Assembly (NCBI RefSeq): GCF_000237925.1
Contig: NC_031500.1
Coordinates: forward strand, 3,170,315 to 3,234,314
Direction of reading: 5' to 3'
DNA length: 64,000 nucleotides
Origin: Schistosoma mansoni
Taxonomy: Eukaryota; Platyhelminthes; Trematoda; Strigeidida; Schistosomatidae
Position numbers and translations under genes: made by a program
Part shown: one piece after another, positions 51,104 to 62,965 of the stretch
Layout: every line of letters begins with the position of its first letter
How positions within the stretch are numbered: position 1 is the first letter of the stretch
Notes under the pieces: generated by a model
What the model was told of the DNA's origin: nothing
What the model saw: the letters and a program-made list of their open reading frames with translations, nothing else
The model's database searches: none

Positions 51104-54100
51104 GTATTTTCTGTAATCGTGGAAATGAGTTCGTTTTGTTCACAAGAAGACATATGTAAGTTTTGATTAGTCTCACGGAAAAACGGAACAGTTAATCGCT
51201 CTTGTCAAGCATTTAACAACATCTCACCACTGTCTGACAGATTCTCGAAGTTCCTACGCGAGTATGCTAAAGATGGAGAAAATGATGATAATAAGTCTTG
51301 GTCAAAAATCAAAGATAATGGTTCGAATAAAGTACGAAATCGTATATTATACTAATGCTGGAATTTTGTGATGTGACAGAATGGTGATTCCCTCAAAACG
51401 TCTCTTAGTGAATCATCTTCGGGCTCACTAAATACGTCGTTTTTGAGTTCACAGGAAGCCACCAAACGAAGTAACATGGACAACAGCCTTATAAAGTAAA
51501 AACAATAATTGTTTAATTTCATGAGCATAGAAACCAGTGTACTCTTATCCGTAATAATCTTAAATTGTTAAGGTCGCAGGTAACAATGTGTGCTTTTGTG
51601 ATAATAACTTCAGGTTGACTTCCTATTGAAATCCAGCGCTTCTGAGATAGAAGGTAAGCAAAGCATGCTGTGTGGCTAAATTTAAAGGATTTTTTATCAG
51701 CACTCTTTGTCAGTTGTAGTAGACTCGACGATTGTGATCATTCAACACTTATTAATAGGTTTGTGTCTAACGTAAAGGTATTTTTCGTATGAAAAGTTTG
51801 GAGTAAAGCATATGTATGAGAATCTCGAGCAAATAACGATGAGAATAACGTGGATTAACAACTCTTCATGAGTTTAAACTAAATTGTTTGGGCAGTCCAC
51901 AACAATCCATATACTTGAATTCACTGCAAACTGGTACACTCATAGCATGGGCAAAGTGTTGTTGTTGTAGCTCCTTAAAACTTTTGGACACATGGCTGTC
52001 AATAGCAGACAAGCATACCGATACACTGATCCATATATATTCAGTGTTAAACAAGCCATTATACTCATTATTCAAATGACTGCAGAAAAGATATTCTATC
52101 TTGAAAAAATAATTTTAGAAGTCCAAGTTTCAAACTTCAGCCTTCGATATCCTTATTACTTCATCAATTCAGGTTTTCGTATACCTGCTTTGTTTTATGA
52201 TCTGTCGAGAAATGTGACACATATTCTTGAGTAATCGTTTTTATAAATAGAAAAAAATCTTTGTAGTTACCCACTTCCTTCATTTCATTAGGATGTCAGA
52301 GAGATGAGTTAGCTCAGATATACTCTTCCAAACTAAATTATCATTTACATGCAATTTATCCCATTTCTTGTGCATTTTTGCTTAACACTTAAGACTGATT
52401 CCTTGGAAACAGGTTATAAGCTACTTATACAATTCAAACAAAATCTTGAGTGGCTTCATTTATTAATATTTTAGTAGATAAACTTAAGGTTTGTATGTTT
52501 CTGTCTTCATAGACCTATTTACGGGGATATAATTACGTATTTATTATCTAATATGAATATCAAACGTACCACAATATCTTATTGATAAAGTTAATTGAAC
52601 TCTTAGACAGGATTTGTTCATAATAAATACAGAGTTTTTGAGACAGGAGCACTTAAGCTTGAGTAAAGCTACAAATATGTGGTACTTAAAACAATGTGTA
52701 GTTGAAAAATCAACATATTTTGTTCAAACGCATCACTAACACATTTCCTCCATAAACAAATCACTCAGTAGAAAAGCATTCAAAAAGCAGTACGAAGGTC
52801 CATTGCTTTTTGTGTACATGTTTGATAAAGTATCGTTAATAACGCTATAAATGTGAGATACGGAAACGAAAACTATCTCAGCACAAAATACATTGGTTTT
52901 AATAGTAGACAATAACCTACTAGTGCATTAAAACCTGGCCATAAACTAAATGCCAAATTTTTCTGCCACACTGTTTAATATTTAACTTGTTTAGAGTTGC
53001 GACTAATGCTTGCTAATTTCGAAAACTGATCCTGTCTCGCTTGGCCAACTTTAACATAATCTAAATGGAATACTCCTCACTTCTTAAACATTTCGACTCC
53101 ACAATGAAGTGAATAATTTCTTAATTGTTGTTAGGCACAAATATGAGTCTTGAAAAAGCATTTCAAATATCTGGATAAAAATATCTGACAACCATGAAAC
53201 AAAGTGCAATATTTGTTTTTAAATGTGAAATTTTTATGTTAGACGTATGTTATTTTGAACGACTTTCCTAAAAGGGTTGGATGATCAAGTTCGCGAAACA
53301 GTGAAAAAAGAACTAGAATCTTTACTGATTTGGCTTGAACCTAATTTGCCAAAGAGTGAGAAACTAAAACAAAATCAAATTGTTTGCCGATCACCTGGAA
53401 TTAAAATTACATCTTCAAAGGTAATATTATTTTTTAGAGGATAGTTTCTGAAATCAGCATAGTTTAACTATACTCGCTTACAAATAAATATTAATTCGAT
53501 ATTAACACTTGCCTACAAAATACATAACAAGTCATCATAGTTTTTATCTTTAATTAGAGTTACATGTCATCCTTTTAGCATATAATTATTAGTGGCGATC
53601 TTCTTAATAAGTTGAAAATAATTTCTAACCGACCCATTTCTCCAGTCCGCATTTTTTTTTACTAAACCTCATTGGTTTTGTCACGCTTTCGGTGTTAAAA
53701 TGCCTCACTTATCTGGAATATATAAACTTTCATTTCGGTGTGTTCGAATATCATCGGTGTATGTAAACCATTTTCATCGGTTTTTTACTGACCAAACAGT
53801 GCAAACCCTTTCTAATCCGACTAAATTGTAGATAAAAGTGCTTTAACTGTCTAGATAACGAATATAATATGCAACTCCTTTTCACGCTGACGTGATAATT
53901 GATTTTACTTACTATTTCTCATCAATTTATTCTCCAAGCATTTAAATTGCTTAGAGCATTAGACAAAACTTCATTTTGAAATAAATTCATTCATAAGCAA
54001 GAGCTTTATTTACACTTTCAAGCCTTTTATGACTTTGTTGAAATGGGTTAGCTTCTCAGACTTTGAATACTATTTAACTATAGCGGCTGCTAGTTAGAGT

Positions 54101-57100
54101 AGAAACATGTTATTCATCAACAAAATTTGTTATGGTTTTCAAGTCATTTGGACTTGGTACATTAAATTTATGCGCCTACTGATCTATTGAGTTACCACAT
54201 TAAGTGAGGGACGTCTAAAGATACTGAGGCATTGACTCATTGGTTTCAACGTTGAACCGCCACTCAGGAATGTCGTGGGTTCTTTATCGGCTGCTTTGTC
54301 TTCATTGTCCATCTGGTCTGTGGGTCTCCCTAAAACTTTTACAAACATATTAAAGGCTCCTAACAGAATTACTTCATATATTATTGAAGTATAATATCAT
54401 TGATGATATAATTATTGCCAGTCCTCTGATATATTCCCTATCAAGGTGACTGCGCTGTGGTGAGGCAACTTAAGACCGTGAATGTTTGTGCCAGGACATA
54501 CGTTATTTATGTCTGGATAAGATACCATGCACTGGGCTGTATGATCACTGATTTTAACACCAATGAAAGCAGGATGGGTAGAGGATTGAATTTTGCATAC
54601 AGACAGGGATACCAGGTTACTCGAACAGGCGGCGATGATGCAGCATGACCGATAGAATCTGATTAATGTTGTGACTGGCAGTGTCCAAAATCTGATACTG
54701 ATACACAGTGTACTACGCACTAACCCCCTCAAATGACTGTTTGAACGAAAACATAAGAGTGGGCGAGAAAGTATACTGCGATACCAAATAAAACGTACAG
54801 ACACTCATTTTTATATATACAACTCTACCCCTTGGGAAATCAGTCTATTTCTTAGCCATAGAAATGCACTTGTCCTACAGGTCACTTCCGATTGCCATCT
54901 ATTGACCTTCTCATTAGGCTACTTCTGATTGGCTTGCCGTATCAATTAACACTTGACATTAGTTACTACTGAGTAACCAATTAACATAATTATTTAGTCC
55001 TATAGAAATTCAGTTGCGAATCGAGTATCTCACCGGTAACAGCACTAACTCTGACGCTGATTTAAGCCTTATAAGAGGCATCACTACTCTTAAAACTGGA
55101 GATATCCCTTGGAAACTTATATCAACATATAACCCATATATGTCTAGAGATCTCGATAGTTAGTAGCTTCGTCCCTATAATCGAATCATGATTCCTATGA
55201 AGTAACTGAGTCACAAATGAAGATTTCTACTTTTATAAAGTTTATATTTTCAGACGTCTATGAAAATTAGTAGGCTGTATAATTGTATCAAAATCTGGGT
55301 AAGCAGGTAATATTTTATTTGTTCTAAAATAAGAGACGTATTCAATAAATATACGCTGCACGACGAGTGCTGAATGCACCATTATTACACTTTACGCGAA
55401 AATGATTGAACTTCTACTTTTCAGGTTTTTTTCGGTAGTCCTGAGATAGTTCCAAGTATTCCACAAGAAAATCAGATTGACAACTCCGTTTTATTGTTGA
55501 AAGAAACATGCTCACTTGAAACAGATGGGAACAACACTGTCAGTACTAACATTCATTCATTCATGAAGAAAATGGAGGATGACTTTGAATGTTTGGCAAA
55601 AGAGTTTAAAGATTTAGAGAAAAAGTGAGTGACTTGTTTTCAATCTTGTGAGGTGAACTGATACACAGAGTTTAAGGATACAGTTGAGGGTTTCAGTAGT
55701 GCAAACACTTTTGGTAGGTAGTGACGTCTACTGTAATGATTTGATTGTGAGTTAGTGAATGTAGACTTAATGTAATAAGTTAAAACATCCCATTTACATA
55801 CGCATTTACACAAAATAAAATGAAAAGGTGACTGATCCATGATGACATTGCTTTTGTGATCAGAAACTATAGGATACACAGTGAAGTATATACCAAATAA
55901 TTATTCAAAGATAATATTTTATCCAATCTACTCAACCCCATGAGTTTTAACGCTCCGTTTGCTTCAAAGTTGCAATTCCAAAAACTTGTGCTTGCATTGT
56001 TGTCTCAAGTTTGTCTTTAGAGACGTATGAAAGTAGATATTTAGTATCCTGATTAACAGATTATCATTATTGAGTATGTATCATTCACAATATGTTGAAT
56101 TGAGTCAAGTATTGAATGATTTAGAATTTGGCTGGTATACGTTGTGGGAGCTAAGAATAAGTAACTTTAAAAGAGTTGAAGAAACAAATGTATTGCCGAA
56201 ATATTGAGATGCAGACATAAGTTTTTTAATGTCACTATTTGAAGCTTGCTGAGTATAATAGCCGTCCTCTGAGATCCAAGGTTTTAATGAATACACCAAA
56301 ATTCTTTGTCAGCCTACAATGTGAACGGAGGAAGGCAAAATATAAGTTGAGAAGATTACTCCCATAGCCTAATAACAGTCCTTATGCTCCTTCTGTACTT
56401 ATGTGTCTAAAATGAGCCATATAGAACCACGTGAGAGGGGATCTTGATCAGATAAGTAATTTAGCTACAATAGCCCACCGATGCTTGGATCTCTCACTTA
56501 CCCTAAGACTCTGCAACAGCATGCACTCTGTTAAGTCTTTTGGAACATCAGAAGTTTTTTGACTGCTTAATTGTAAGACCAATCCCGTATAACGTGTTAG
56601 TTATGGTTTTCTCTAAAGTAGAGGGTTTAGTTATACAACCATATGGAATAGAGTTGAACCATAAAAGCTTTTATGAAATTAAAAATTTCTTTGATCAAAA
56701 AAGACATATACTTTATCCCATTCTCTATTCATTTGAAGCTAAAATAATTTGTTTTTCAGAGATCTGATATTTTGAGAACGTAGCTTGATTCTGTGACTGT
56801 AAAAGTCAGATTGATATAGCTTTTGTTAAAAGTAATAATAATAGCTGCTTAACAGTGACAAATCCACTATATAGAATTGAATTTCCATAGCTCATTTTCC
56901 ACAAAAATAAACATCTCTATCTAGTTTTCTCGTTTGATGTACTCATCAACTTATTTTCATTTCCTAAATTAAAAACACAAGTGTTTTGTAATTCCCAAAT
57001 TTATAAGCAAACTGTGTAAGAGAGTAATTTTAGTTTAGTTTTCAGAAGAAAAAAATGCTGTTTGGGATTTTAAAAACTGAAAAACACACTCCATTCTTGT

Positions 57101-59196
57101 AGTTTAACTACACAGGTATCATAACCCTTGTTGACCCAAAGTGTTTTATCATACAAGACTATTATTTTGAGATGGTGGAGAAGATTTGTATCGCAGGTGG
57201 ATGATTTTGATGGAGTTTTGTTCTCTGAGCTGGATGGTCTGGTCGTGAAGCTTTTATCATCCTTCTGAATGACATCATCAGCACAAACTTCGGTTAGAAG
57301 TGAAGTGTTCGAATTTCTCCACATGTGGTTCGTAGCTTGTCCTGTACACCTCAATGTTGATTGGTTCTTATTGGCCTTAAACTTTCATTGTCATTTTTGG
57401 ATAGAGGTAACCCCAAAAACACCAGAGAATTTTTAGAAGCTTGGCACTCACGTCAATCAGCAATAATTAAGCACATTGAAATCAATCCAATTATTATGCA
57501 GAAACATAGGAACAAAAGTCATACCAATGGGAGATACAACCAAAACAAAGAAGTAAACAATGACAGATTTAAGGTCAACAAGAACCAATCAACATCGAGG
57601 TGTACAGGATAAGCTGTGAACCACATGTGAAGAAATTCAAACACTTCACTTCTAATCGAAGTTTGTGCTGATGATGTCTTACAGTAGGACTGTGAAAGCT
57701 CCACGACCAAACCATCTAGCTCAAAGGACAAAACTCCATGAAAAAGACTATTATTTCATTGATTTCTTGATAATATATATATATTTGATACATGACTTTA
57801 TGCAGACGCTATTAAGAGATGTTCAATCTAAGGATTGTAAGATATACAATGTAGATTTATAATACATAAAGCTTTTAAAAATTTAATTTTTACGTTCAAT
57901 ATTGAAAACATAGTTTACTGATGCAATCTATATATAGTCTAACAGGTCTCTCTAGTAACTGACACTAACCATTTACTTGTAAAAGTATACTTGTATCATT
58001 GTCATATTTCTTTAATTGTTTGCTTTTCACTTGGTATTGTTTAGTTGAATCTTCCCATTGATGATTAGGACTGCAAATTATCAATCTCTTATTAGCATAT
58101 GTACATACTGTGCGTATTGCCTCGATAAAACTTTATTTCACAAGAATTATAAGCAAAGATGGATAGTGGCTAGCAGTGAAGTCCAGGACGCGCGTTTCGT
58201 CCTATTTGCGACTCTTCAGTTAGATGTACCTTCATCTCAGAGTTGATGACCACTCTGAGACTCGAACCCAGTACCTTTCGCTTCGAACGCTATCACGCTA
58301 TCCACTCAGCTACTGAATCCTGATAGCCACTTGCTTGTGTAATGGGGTGAAGTTTGAATCTTCTCATTGTTATTTAGGATTGCAACTGATCAATCTCTCT
58401 CTTATTGTCATATGTGCATACTATGCGTATTGACTCGATATAGCTTTAGTTCTCAAGCATTATAAACAAAGATGGGTAGTGGCTAACAGTAGAATCCAGC
58501 TGACAAGTCCTAAATAGAACGAAACACACATCCTAGATTCCACTGCTAGTCACTATCCATTTCAGCTTATAATGTTTCTTTTTTTTTTTATTTCAATCAG
58601 CATTATTACGTAATCTTTCCCCCTCCCCTTTTTTTTAAAATTTTACATATTAGAATAGAAAAATTTGAACAAATAAACTGGAAAGAATTATTTTATAATT
58701 TTCGTATTAAAATTCAAGAAAAAACAGTAAAAATGTGTATGTAAGTTTAATTAAACTTAAATAAGTAATGTATAAAAATAAATAATTAAATTTTTTTCAT
58801 AGTTGAAATCATAAGTCAATTGAAGCCAGATCACCATGGTAAACCTGGAAGCACTGGACGACCGTTGGATGCTGGCTCAGTGGTCTATCGGATGAGTGCT
58901 CTGGCGCGAGACTGGTAGGTCCTGGATTCGAATCTCGAGAGTGCGGGATCGTGAATGCGCACTGCTGAGGAGTCTTATAATAGGACGAAATGGCCGTCTA
59001 GTGCTTGCAGGTTTTCCATAGTGGTATAGCTTCAATTGACTCATGATTTCAACTATGAATATATATATATATATATATATATGTAGTATTAGTCCATTAT
59101 TAGTGCACAGAAGTTGCCTATAATTTTCTTTTTTTTTGTCATTTTTATTATAGATCATATATAATTCATGAATTGGATCAAAATAATTTTTTTTAA
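50969..59196 (+). CDS. Unrecognised charged/coiled-coil protein gene, 3' portion
   Basis: Well-supported exons are 51614-51653, 53275-53420, 55425-55624, 58654-58740 and 59154-59196; all have GT-AG borders, agreeing phases and a final TAA. Tentative upstream exons are 50969-51103 and 51171-51331, and 51380-51495 may be a cassette exon (its 3' phase does not fit 51614). The protein has DDQVRETVKKELESLLIWLE, a Ser/Asn-rich middle, then MKKMEDDFECLAKEFKDLE and IEKFEQINWKELFYNF, which look helical and probably coiled. No family was recognised. It is transcribed divergently from MTMR9, with a decayed CR1 LINE (48060-50930) directly upstream. The start is not located. Confidence 0.55.
51171..51331 (+). 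CDS. Tentative exon of coiled-coil gene
   Basis: Phase 1 to 0, donor GTACGA. It reads like coding sequence: NRSCQAFNNISPLSDRF and SKFLREYAKDGENDDN. A 48-base GT-AG intron separates it from 51380. Confidence 0.4.
51380..51495 (+). CDS. Possible cassette exon of coiled-coil gene
   Basis: Acceptor TGATGTGACAG in phase 0; it encodes NGDSLKTSLSESSSGSLNTS and QEATKRSNMD. The only nearby donors leave phase 2 (GTAAAA) or 1 (GTAACA), neither of which fits 51614-51653. The GTAACA donor would fit the exon at 53275 directly. Confidence 0.35.
51614..51653 (+). CDS. Coiled-coil gene exon (40 nt)
   Basis: Acceptor GATAATAACTTCAG, donor GTAAGC, phase 0 to 1. It encodes VDFLLKSSASEIE. Only phase 0 is open. 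Confidence 0.5.
51654..53274. other. Intron of coiled-coil gene; a few open frames, nothing certain
   Basis: Open frames on both strands at 51866-52079 overlap and cannot both be real. A possible exon after 52292 (ATTTCATTAG, then CQRDELAQIYSSKLNY) has no matching donor. Confidence 0.4.
53275..53420 (+). CDS. Coiled-coil gene exon
   Basis: Acceptor GACTTTCCTAAAAG, donor GTAATA, phase 1 to 0. It encodes LDDQVRETVKKELESLL, then a basic stretch and CRSPGIKITSSK. Confidence 0.65.
54400..54960 (-). repeat. Unclassified sequence with 130-codon open frame
   Basis: The minus frame 54804-54412 contains HPAFIGVKISDHTAQCMV and ends in the intron of the coiled-coil gene. No match elsewhere in the window; possibly a relic of an unknown element. 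Confidence 0.3.
55425..55624 (+). CDS. Coiled-coil gene exon
   Basis: Acceptor CTTCTACTTTTCAG, donor GTGAGT, phase 0 to 2. It encodes VFFGSPEIVPSIPQENQ and ends in the acidic/basic helix MKKMEDDFECLAKEFKDLEK. Confidence 0.7.
57165..57755. mobile_element. Penelope-like element remnant between inverted ends
   Basis: Inverted terminal units (57165-57310 minus, 57640-57755 plus), each with a hammerhead-like motif, enclose about 300 bases encoding TREFLEAWHSRQSAIIKHIE and NPIIMQKHRNK, typical of the C-terminal part of Penelope-like proteins. Broken, with most of the interior gone. Confidence 0.75.
57661..57718 (+). ncRNA. Hammerhead motif in Penelope-like end
   Basis: CTGATGATGTCTTACAGTAG then GACTGTGAAAGC. 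Core CTGATGA and GAAA are present and helix III is minimal, as reported for Penelope-like elements. Confidence 0.5.
58040..58350 (-). repeat. Type A hammerhead SINE, complete
   Basis: Tail, ribozyme (GGACGCGCGTTTCGTCCTAT on the plus strand) and tRNA-like head with ACTCGAACCCAGTACC and TATCCACTCAGCTAC. Confidence 0.85.
58352..58590. repeat. Type A SINE fold-back
   Basis: A minus tail and ribozyme start (58352-58497) switch at GAATCCAG to a plus ribozyme and tail (CTGACAAGTCCTAAATAGAA). Confidence 0.8.
58654..58740 (+). CDS. Coiled-coil gene exon
   Basis: The acceptor follows a long T tract (TTTTACATATTAG) and the donor is GTAAGT; 87 nt, symmetric in phase 2. It continues the helix as IEKFEQINWKELFYNFRIK and QEKTVKMC. 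Confidence 0.65.
58795..59060. repeat. Type B SINE, inverted 3' half then complete plus copy
   Basis: The minus 3' half (58795-58866) ends at GGACGACCGT, the ribozyme cleavage region, and abuts a complete plus copy with tRNA-like head, CTGAGGAGTCTTATAATAGG and GACGAAATGG. Confidence 0.85.
59058..59082. repeat. (TA)n microsatellite
   Basis: An uninterrupted AT run at the end of the SINE tail. Confidence 0.9.
59154..59196 (+). CDS. Coiled-coil gene terminal exon
   Basis: It has a very strong acceptor (T-rich tract, TTTTTATTATAG). In phase it reads SYIIHELDQNNFF and TAA. Possible AATAAA signals lie near 59308. Confidence 0.55.
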
Positions 59197-59454
59197 TTTT
59201 CTTTTTATAAAGAATAATCAGTTACCATAGTGATTCCATTGAATTCATAAATATAATGCTCGTATATATTTAATATGATTGAAAGTGTTATATGAAGCTA
59301 ATGTAAATAAAATAAAAATTGTCATGTATTGAAATGAATTTGTTATATTGAGTGCATGCGTGCCTTGTTTGATATATGAACGTGCTGATTCCCTCCAATC
59401 AGAGTGGAATGAATTATCGATCAGAGCAATGATACACAAAAGCCGTATAAGCAG

Positions 59455-59880
59455 TCTTGAGTATTTATCAGTCCTGCTTTCTGCCTAGCCTAGCCAGTTA
59501 AGTCCAGAACATCAATAACAGCCTCTACAATATGAATCATTATTCACAAACATACTGGATTTATATATCAAACAGACAGACCACATCGTACCATAAAATA
59601 GAAAATAACATTTATACAAGATTCAGCCAAATGTGACTGTGAATAGGGGGAACAGTAATTAATGGACAAGGGATAACTCAAGAATGGTAAATTGTATAAT
59701 AATAGTCTATAGGTCAAAATAAAGCTTATAATGAGAGGAACACGAATATGAATAGTTTAGTTACTTAACAATTATACAATAGGAAATATACATATCATAT
59801 TGGTCCATAAATAGTTCTCAAGCTTACCATTCATAAATTTCCACGGGATATAACAGAATTTTCATTAGATTTTTCTTTAT
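59455..59880 (-). mobile_element. Fossil LTR of the gypsy-type family
   Basis: The reverse complement matches 19200-19640 over its length. No internal region is adjacent; probably a solo LTR. Confidence 0.7.
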
Positions 59881-59887
59881 GATCTAT

Positions 59888-60425
59888 ACTAATTTATTTT
59901 ATTTATTTGAACACATAAATATTGATAAAAGGGGGTAACAGACATAGATATGTGCCACTTACATAATTGCCATTTCACTTAATTGTGTGAGCGCTATGAT
60001 ACTGCTCGGGTGCCCAAACCGAAACAGGTGGATTTCTTAAGGGGCCACACCCAGAGCCTTTGACCTAAAGATCTGATCCACAAGGCAGCGGAGTGTCGTG
60101 AGGAGATGCATTCTCATAGTAGCCGGTGACCAACAATAGGTTCATACGCCATTTGTTCCCTCAGGATACTGGAGCCCATGTACACAATTTGTTTGGAACC
60201 AGGGTTTTCCAACTCCCCTAGGTAGAACCTCCGTATCCACCAACCCGGTTAGAGCGCCGAACATTCTCTTTTCGTCCTCTCAATTCCGTAAACAACATCC
60301 GTGGTGCGAGAAGGCAGTGAGTAAGAATTCCCTGACAGAGGCTGTATACGCGTGGCCGTGTGAGAACGTTTCGAGAGGGCGGGCCCTCTCCACTATAGGC
60401 CGTACCAGGGCATTTGGGGGCACTA
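59888..60425 (-). repeat. Type C long SINE, near complete
   Basis: Inverted tail TTTATTTGAACACATAAATA to head CGTACCAGGGCATTTGGGGG. Its tail end abuts the fossil LTR. Confidence 0.9.
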
Positions 60426-60529
60426 ATGCAATAAAGTCTAAAGTATTATTTGACTATAAATTAGGATGATCTCGATCATTATTTAATGCCAACTGAATGA
60501 CAACTAGAAATTAGACAGGATCTGATAAA

Positions 60530-60620
60530 CGTTTCATTCTATTACGGGACTCGTCATCAGTGTTTAACTATAATCCTAGCAATGATCAATTCGAGAACCC
60601 TCAGGTTATTCAGTGGGTAT
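60530..60620 (-). repeat. Divergent hammerhead SINE fragment
   Basis: The minus strand reads CTGATGACGAGTCCCGTAAT then AGAATGAAACG, a ribozyme-like core with four extra bases. Confidence 0.4.
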
Positions 60621-61289
60621 GTCACACTTAGAGATTACGGAATTGAAATACAATAGTCCATATCTTTTACTTTCAAACTGTATGCAATTTACTTATCAAC
60701 TCTATGATGATGTTTTCTTCCTGAATTTTATTAATATTTATCTATTGTATTTTCAAAATGGGGATGTTGTTCACTACCGTGTCACTGAAGAGGATCTCAA
60801 GCAATCCTAATATCTATTATTGAACTTACATCCGTAATCATTACCTGATTGACATCCATAGTTAGTTCATTTGAAACACAATTCTGTGCTTTCATTCAAA
60901 TACAAACTTCGATAGACGGAAGAAAATTTTGCTTTTTCAACAAACCTTTCCAAAGGTAAAAGGAATTCATAATTGTTATTAAACCACATCTTATCAGCTG
61001 TAAATAGTCAAAAGCTACAAATTATGATAATATGTATGATTAGAGCCAATGGTTTAATATACTTAAAATAGTTCTTTGGAATGGACAAACAATCATGAGA
61101 AGAAGAAGACAATACAAATCATCACATAGAAAACACTGTAATTACGATTGATTATCATTCAGTATAGTAACTTTTACTTAAATTTCTTTCGGCCTACTTC
61201 AAAAAGGAAGATGTTGAACACAGAAGTGTAACATTAGAAAACCTAATATACAATTCATTTGTATTGGTTATTTGAATCTTGAAATTGAT
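60621..61289. other. Intergenic, nothing certain
   Basis: A 65-codon frame to 60810 has no splice acceptor or known domain. The rest is AT-rich. Confidence 0.45.
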
Positions 61290-61580
61290 ATTTAATACCG
61301 CAATTGATCAGTCTCTTCTTGGCATATGTGCGGATTGCCTCGATATTTCCATTAAGTCACAAGCATTATAATAGGAGATGGATGATGGTTATCAGGTGAA
61401 TCCATGACGCGCAGTTTGTCCGACTTTAGACTTTCCAGCTGAATGTACCTGTTTATAATGCTTATGACTTAACGGCAATACTGAAGCAATCCGCAAATGA
61501 TAAACATATGCAAAAAAGAGACTTATCAATTGCAGACTTGAACAGCAATGAGAAAATTCAGACAACCAGTACAAATGAAC
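61290..61580. repeat. Type A SINE fold-back
   Basis: A minus tail plus ribozyme (to about 61455) is followed by an inverted plus tail (TTTATAATGCTTATGACTTA and AATTGCAGACTTGAACAGCA). Confidence 0.75.
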
Positions 61581-61589
61581 TAAGCTTCA

Positions 61590-61700
61590 TGAGCACTCGG
61601 CATCCAGGAGGATAACTCGACGACGTTTGAAACGAACGACATTGGGTTCGAGTCCCAGAGTGAACATTAACTCCAGGATGCAGGTACACCCAGCTGACAC
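61590..61700 (+). repeat. Type A SINE head fragment
   Basis: B box GGGTTCGAGTCCCAGAGTGA through to CCCAGCTGACA, cut at the ribozyme core. Confidence 0.75.
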
Positions 61701-62261
61701 CACATACATCACTGATTCGAAAATAATATTAATAACCATATAACGATCTTATGGATAGTCTATGCATAATCCATGAATAATAAATTGAAATTTAGAAAAT
61801 CCTCTAGTGTTATTTCTATCAGTGCTGAGAACTTATCATTAGTTAGTTATCTTAAACAATAGGTGATAAATTATAGTCACATTATCGAATTTAATGAAGT
61901 TTAATCTAGAAACGAATAAGCAGTGTGAATTACTTCGAAAATTTGAAACACCAGCATACCATATCAGAAGTTTTTAGGTTCTTGTTTTTGTTCCAAATAG
62001 AAGATATGATTATGTCATCTGTGCTACACTCACAAGGTGATCGATTCACAAACAATATACGGTGTAGTTAACTTGAAGTATTGGTATGGATTGAATTAAT
62101 CATAACAGTGTGCATAGACCTTTCTCTAGGACCTCATTGAATAGATTAATAAATAATCTATCAGTAGACACTAAAAAATCTGGGTGACAATGATGAATAC
62201 TTTTGAAATGTGATATCCGTACTAGTAATCAAAGCCACTATCCAAAAGATTATAAATATTT
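61701..62261. other. Intergenic, nothing recognised
   Basis: AT-rich, with no frames or repeats found. Confidence 0.5.
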
Positions 62262-62778
62262 TTATTTTATTTAAACACAGAAATATTGGTACAAAGGGGA
62301 AACAGATACATATACGCCACACAAATCTTATTTCGTTTGTATGAGGGCTATGATACTGCCCAGGTGCCCAGACTGAAACAGGTGATTTTTTTAGGGGGCC
62401 ACACCCCGAGCCTTTAACCTAAAGGTCTGATCTACAATGAAGTGGAGCATCATCAGGAGCTGCAGTCACATGGTAGCCGGTGACCAACGATTGATTCATA
62501 CGCCATTTGTTCCCTCAGGATACTGGAGCCCATGTACACAATTTGTTTGGAATCAGGGTTTTCCAACTCCCCTAGGTGGAGTTTCTGTGTCCACCAACCC
62601 GGTTAGAGCGCCGGACATTCTCTTTTCGTCCTCTCAATTTCGTAAACAACACCCCCGACACGAGAAGGCAGTGAGTAGGACTTCCCTGTCGTTGACTATA
62701 TACGCGTGGCTATGTGAGAGCATTTCGAAAGGGAGAGCGGACTCTCCCCGCTCTCGGTCGTACCAGGGCATTTGATGG
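62262..62778 (-). repeat. Type C long SINE, near complete
   Basis: Tail TTTTATTTAAACACAGAAAT to head GTCGTACCAGGGCATTTG. Confidence 0.9.
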
Positions 62779-62849
62779 TGGTTATATATATATATTTTAC
62801 TGTCTAGATCAGATTTTTACTTGAACTAAATTAGATTGTTAAGCAAAGT

Positions 62850-62965
62850 TTTGGTAGTGGCTAATAGCAGGATCAAAGTCTCACGTTTTGTCATATTTGG
62901 GACTCCTTAAATGGATGTGCATGCATACCAGTACTGGCGTTCACAATGTGTGAACGATAAATCAG
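62850..62965 (-). repeat. Type A SINE fragment
   Basis: Inverted ribozyme region (TCTCACGTTTTGTCATATTT, GGGACTCCTTAAATGG). Confidence 0.6.

Noticed and set aside
51866-52079. Overlapping open frames on both strands with protein-like composition
   Set aside because: Neither has splice borders in phase with the neighbouring exons, and both cannot be real.
60613-60810. Plus-strand frame ending NGDVVHYRVTEEDLK
   Set aside because: No AG acceptor precedes the coding-like part, and no phase-compatible neighbour exists.
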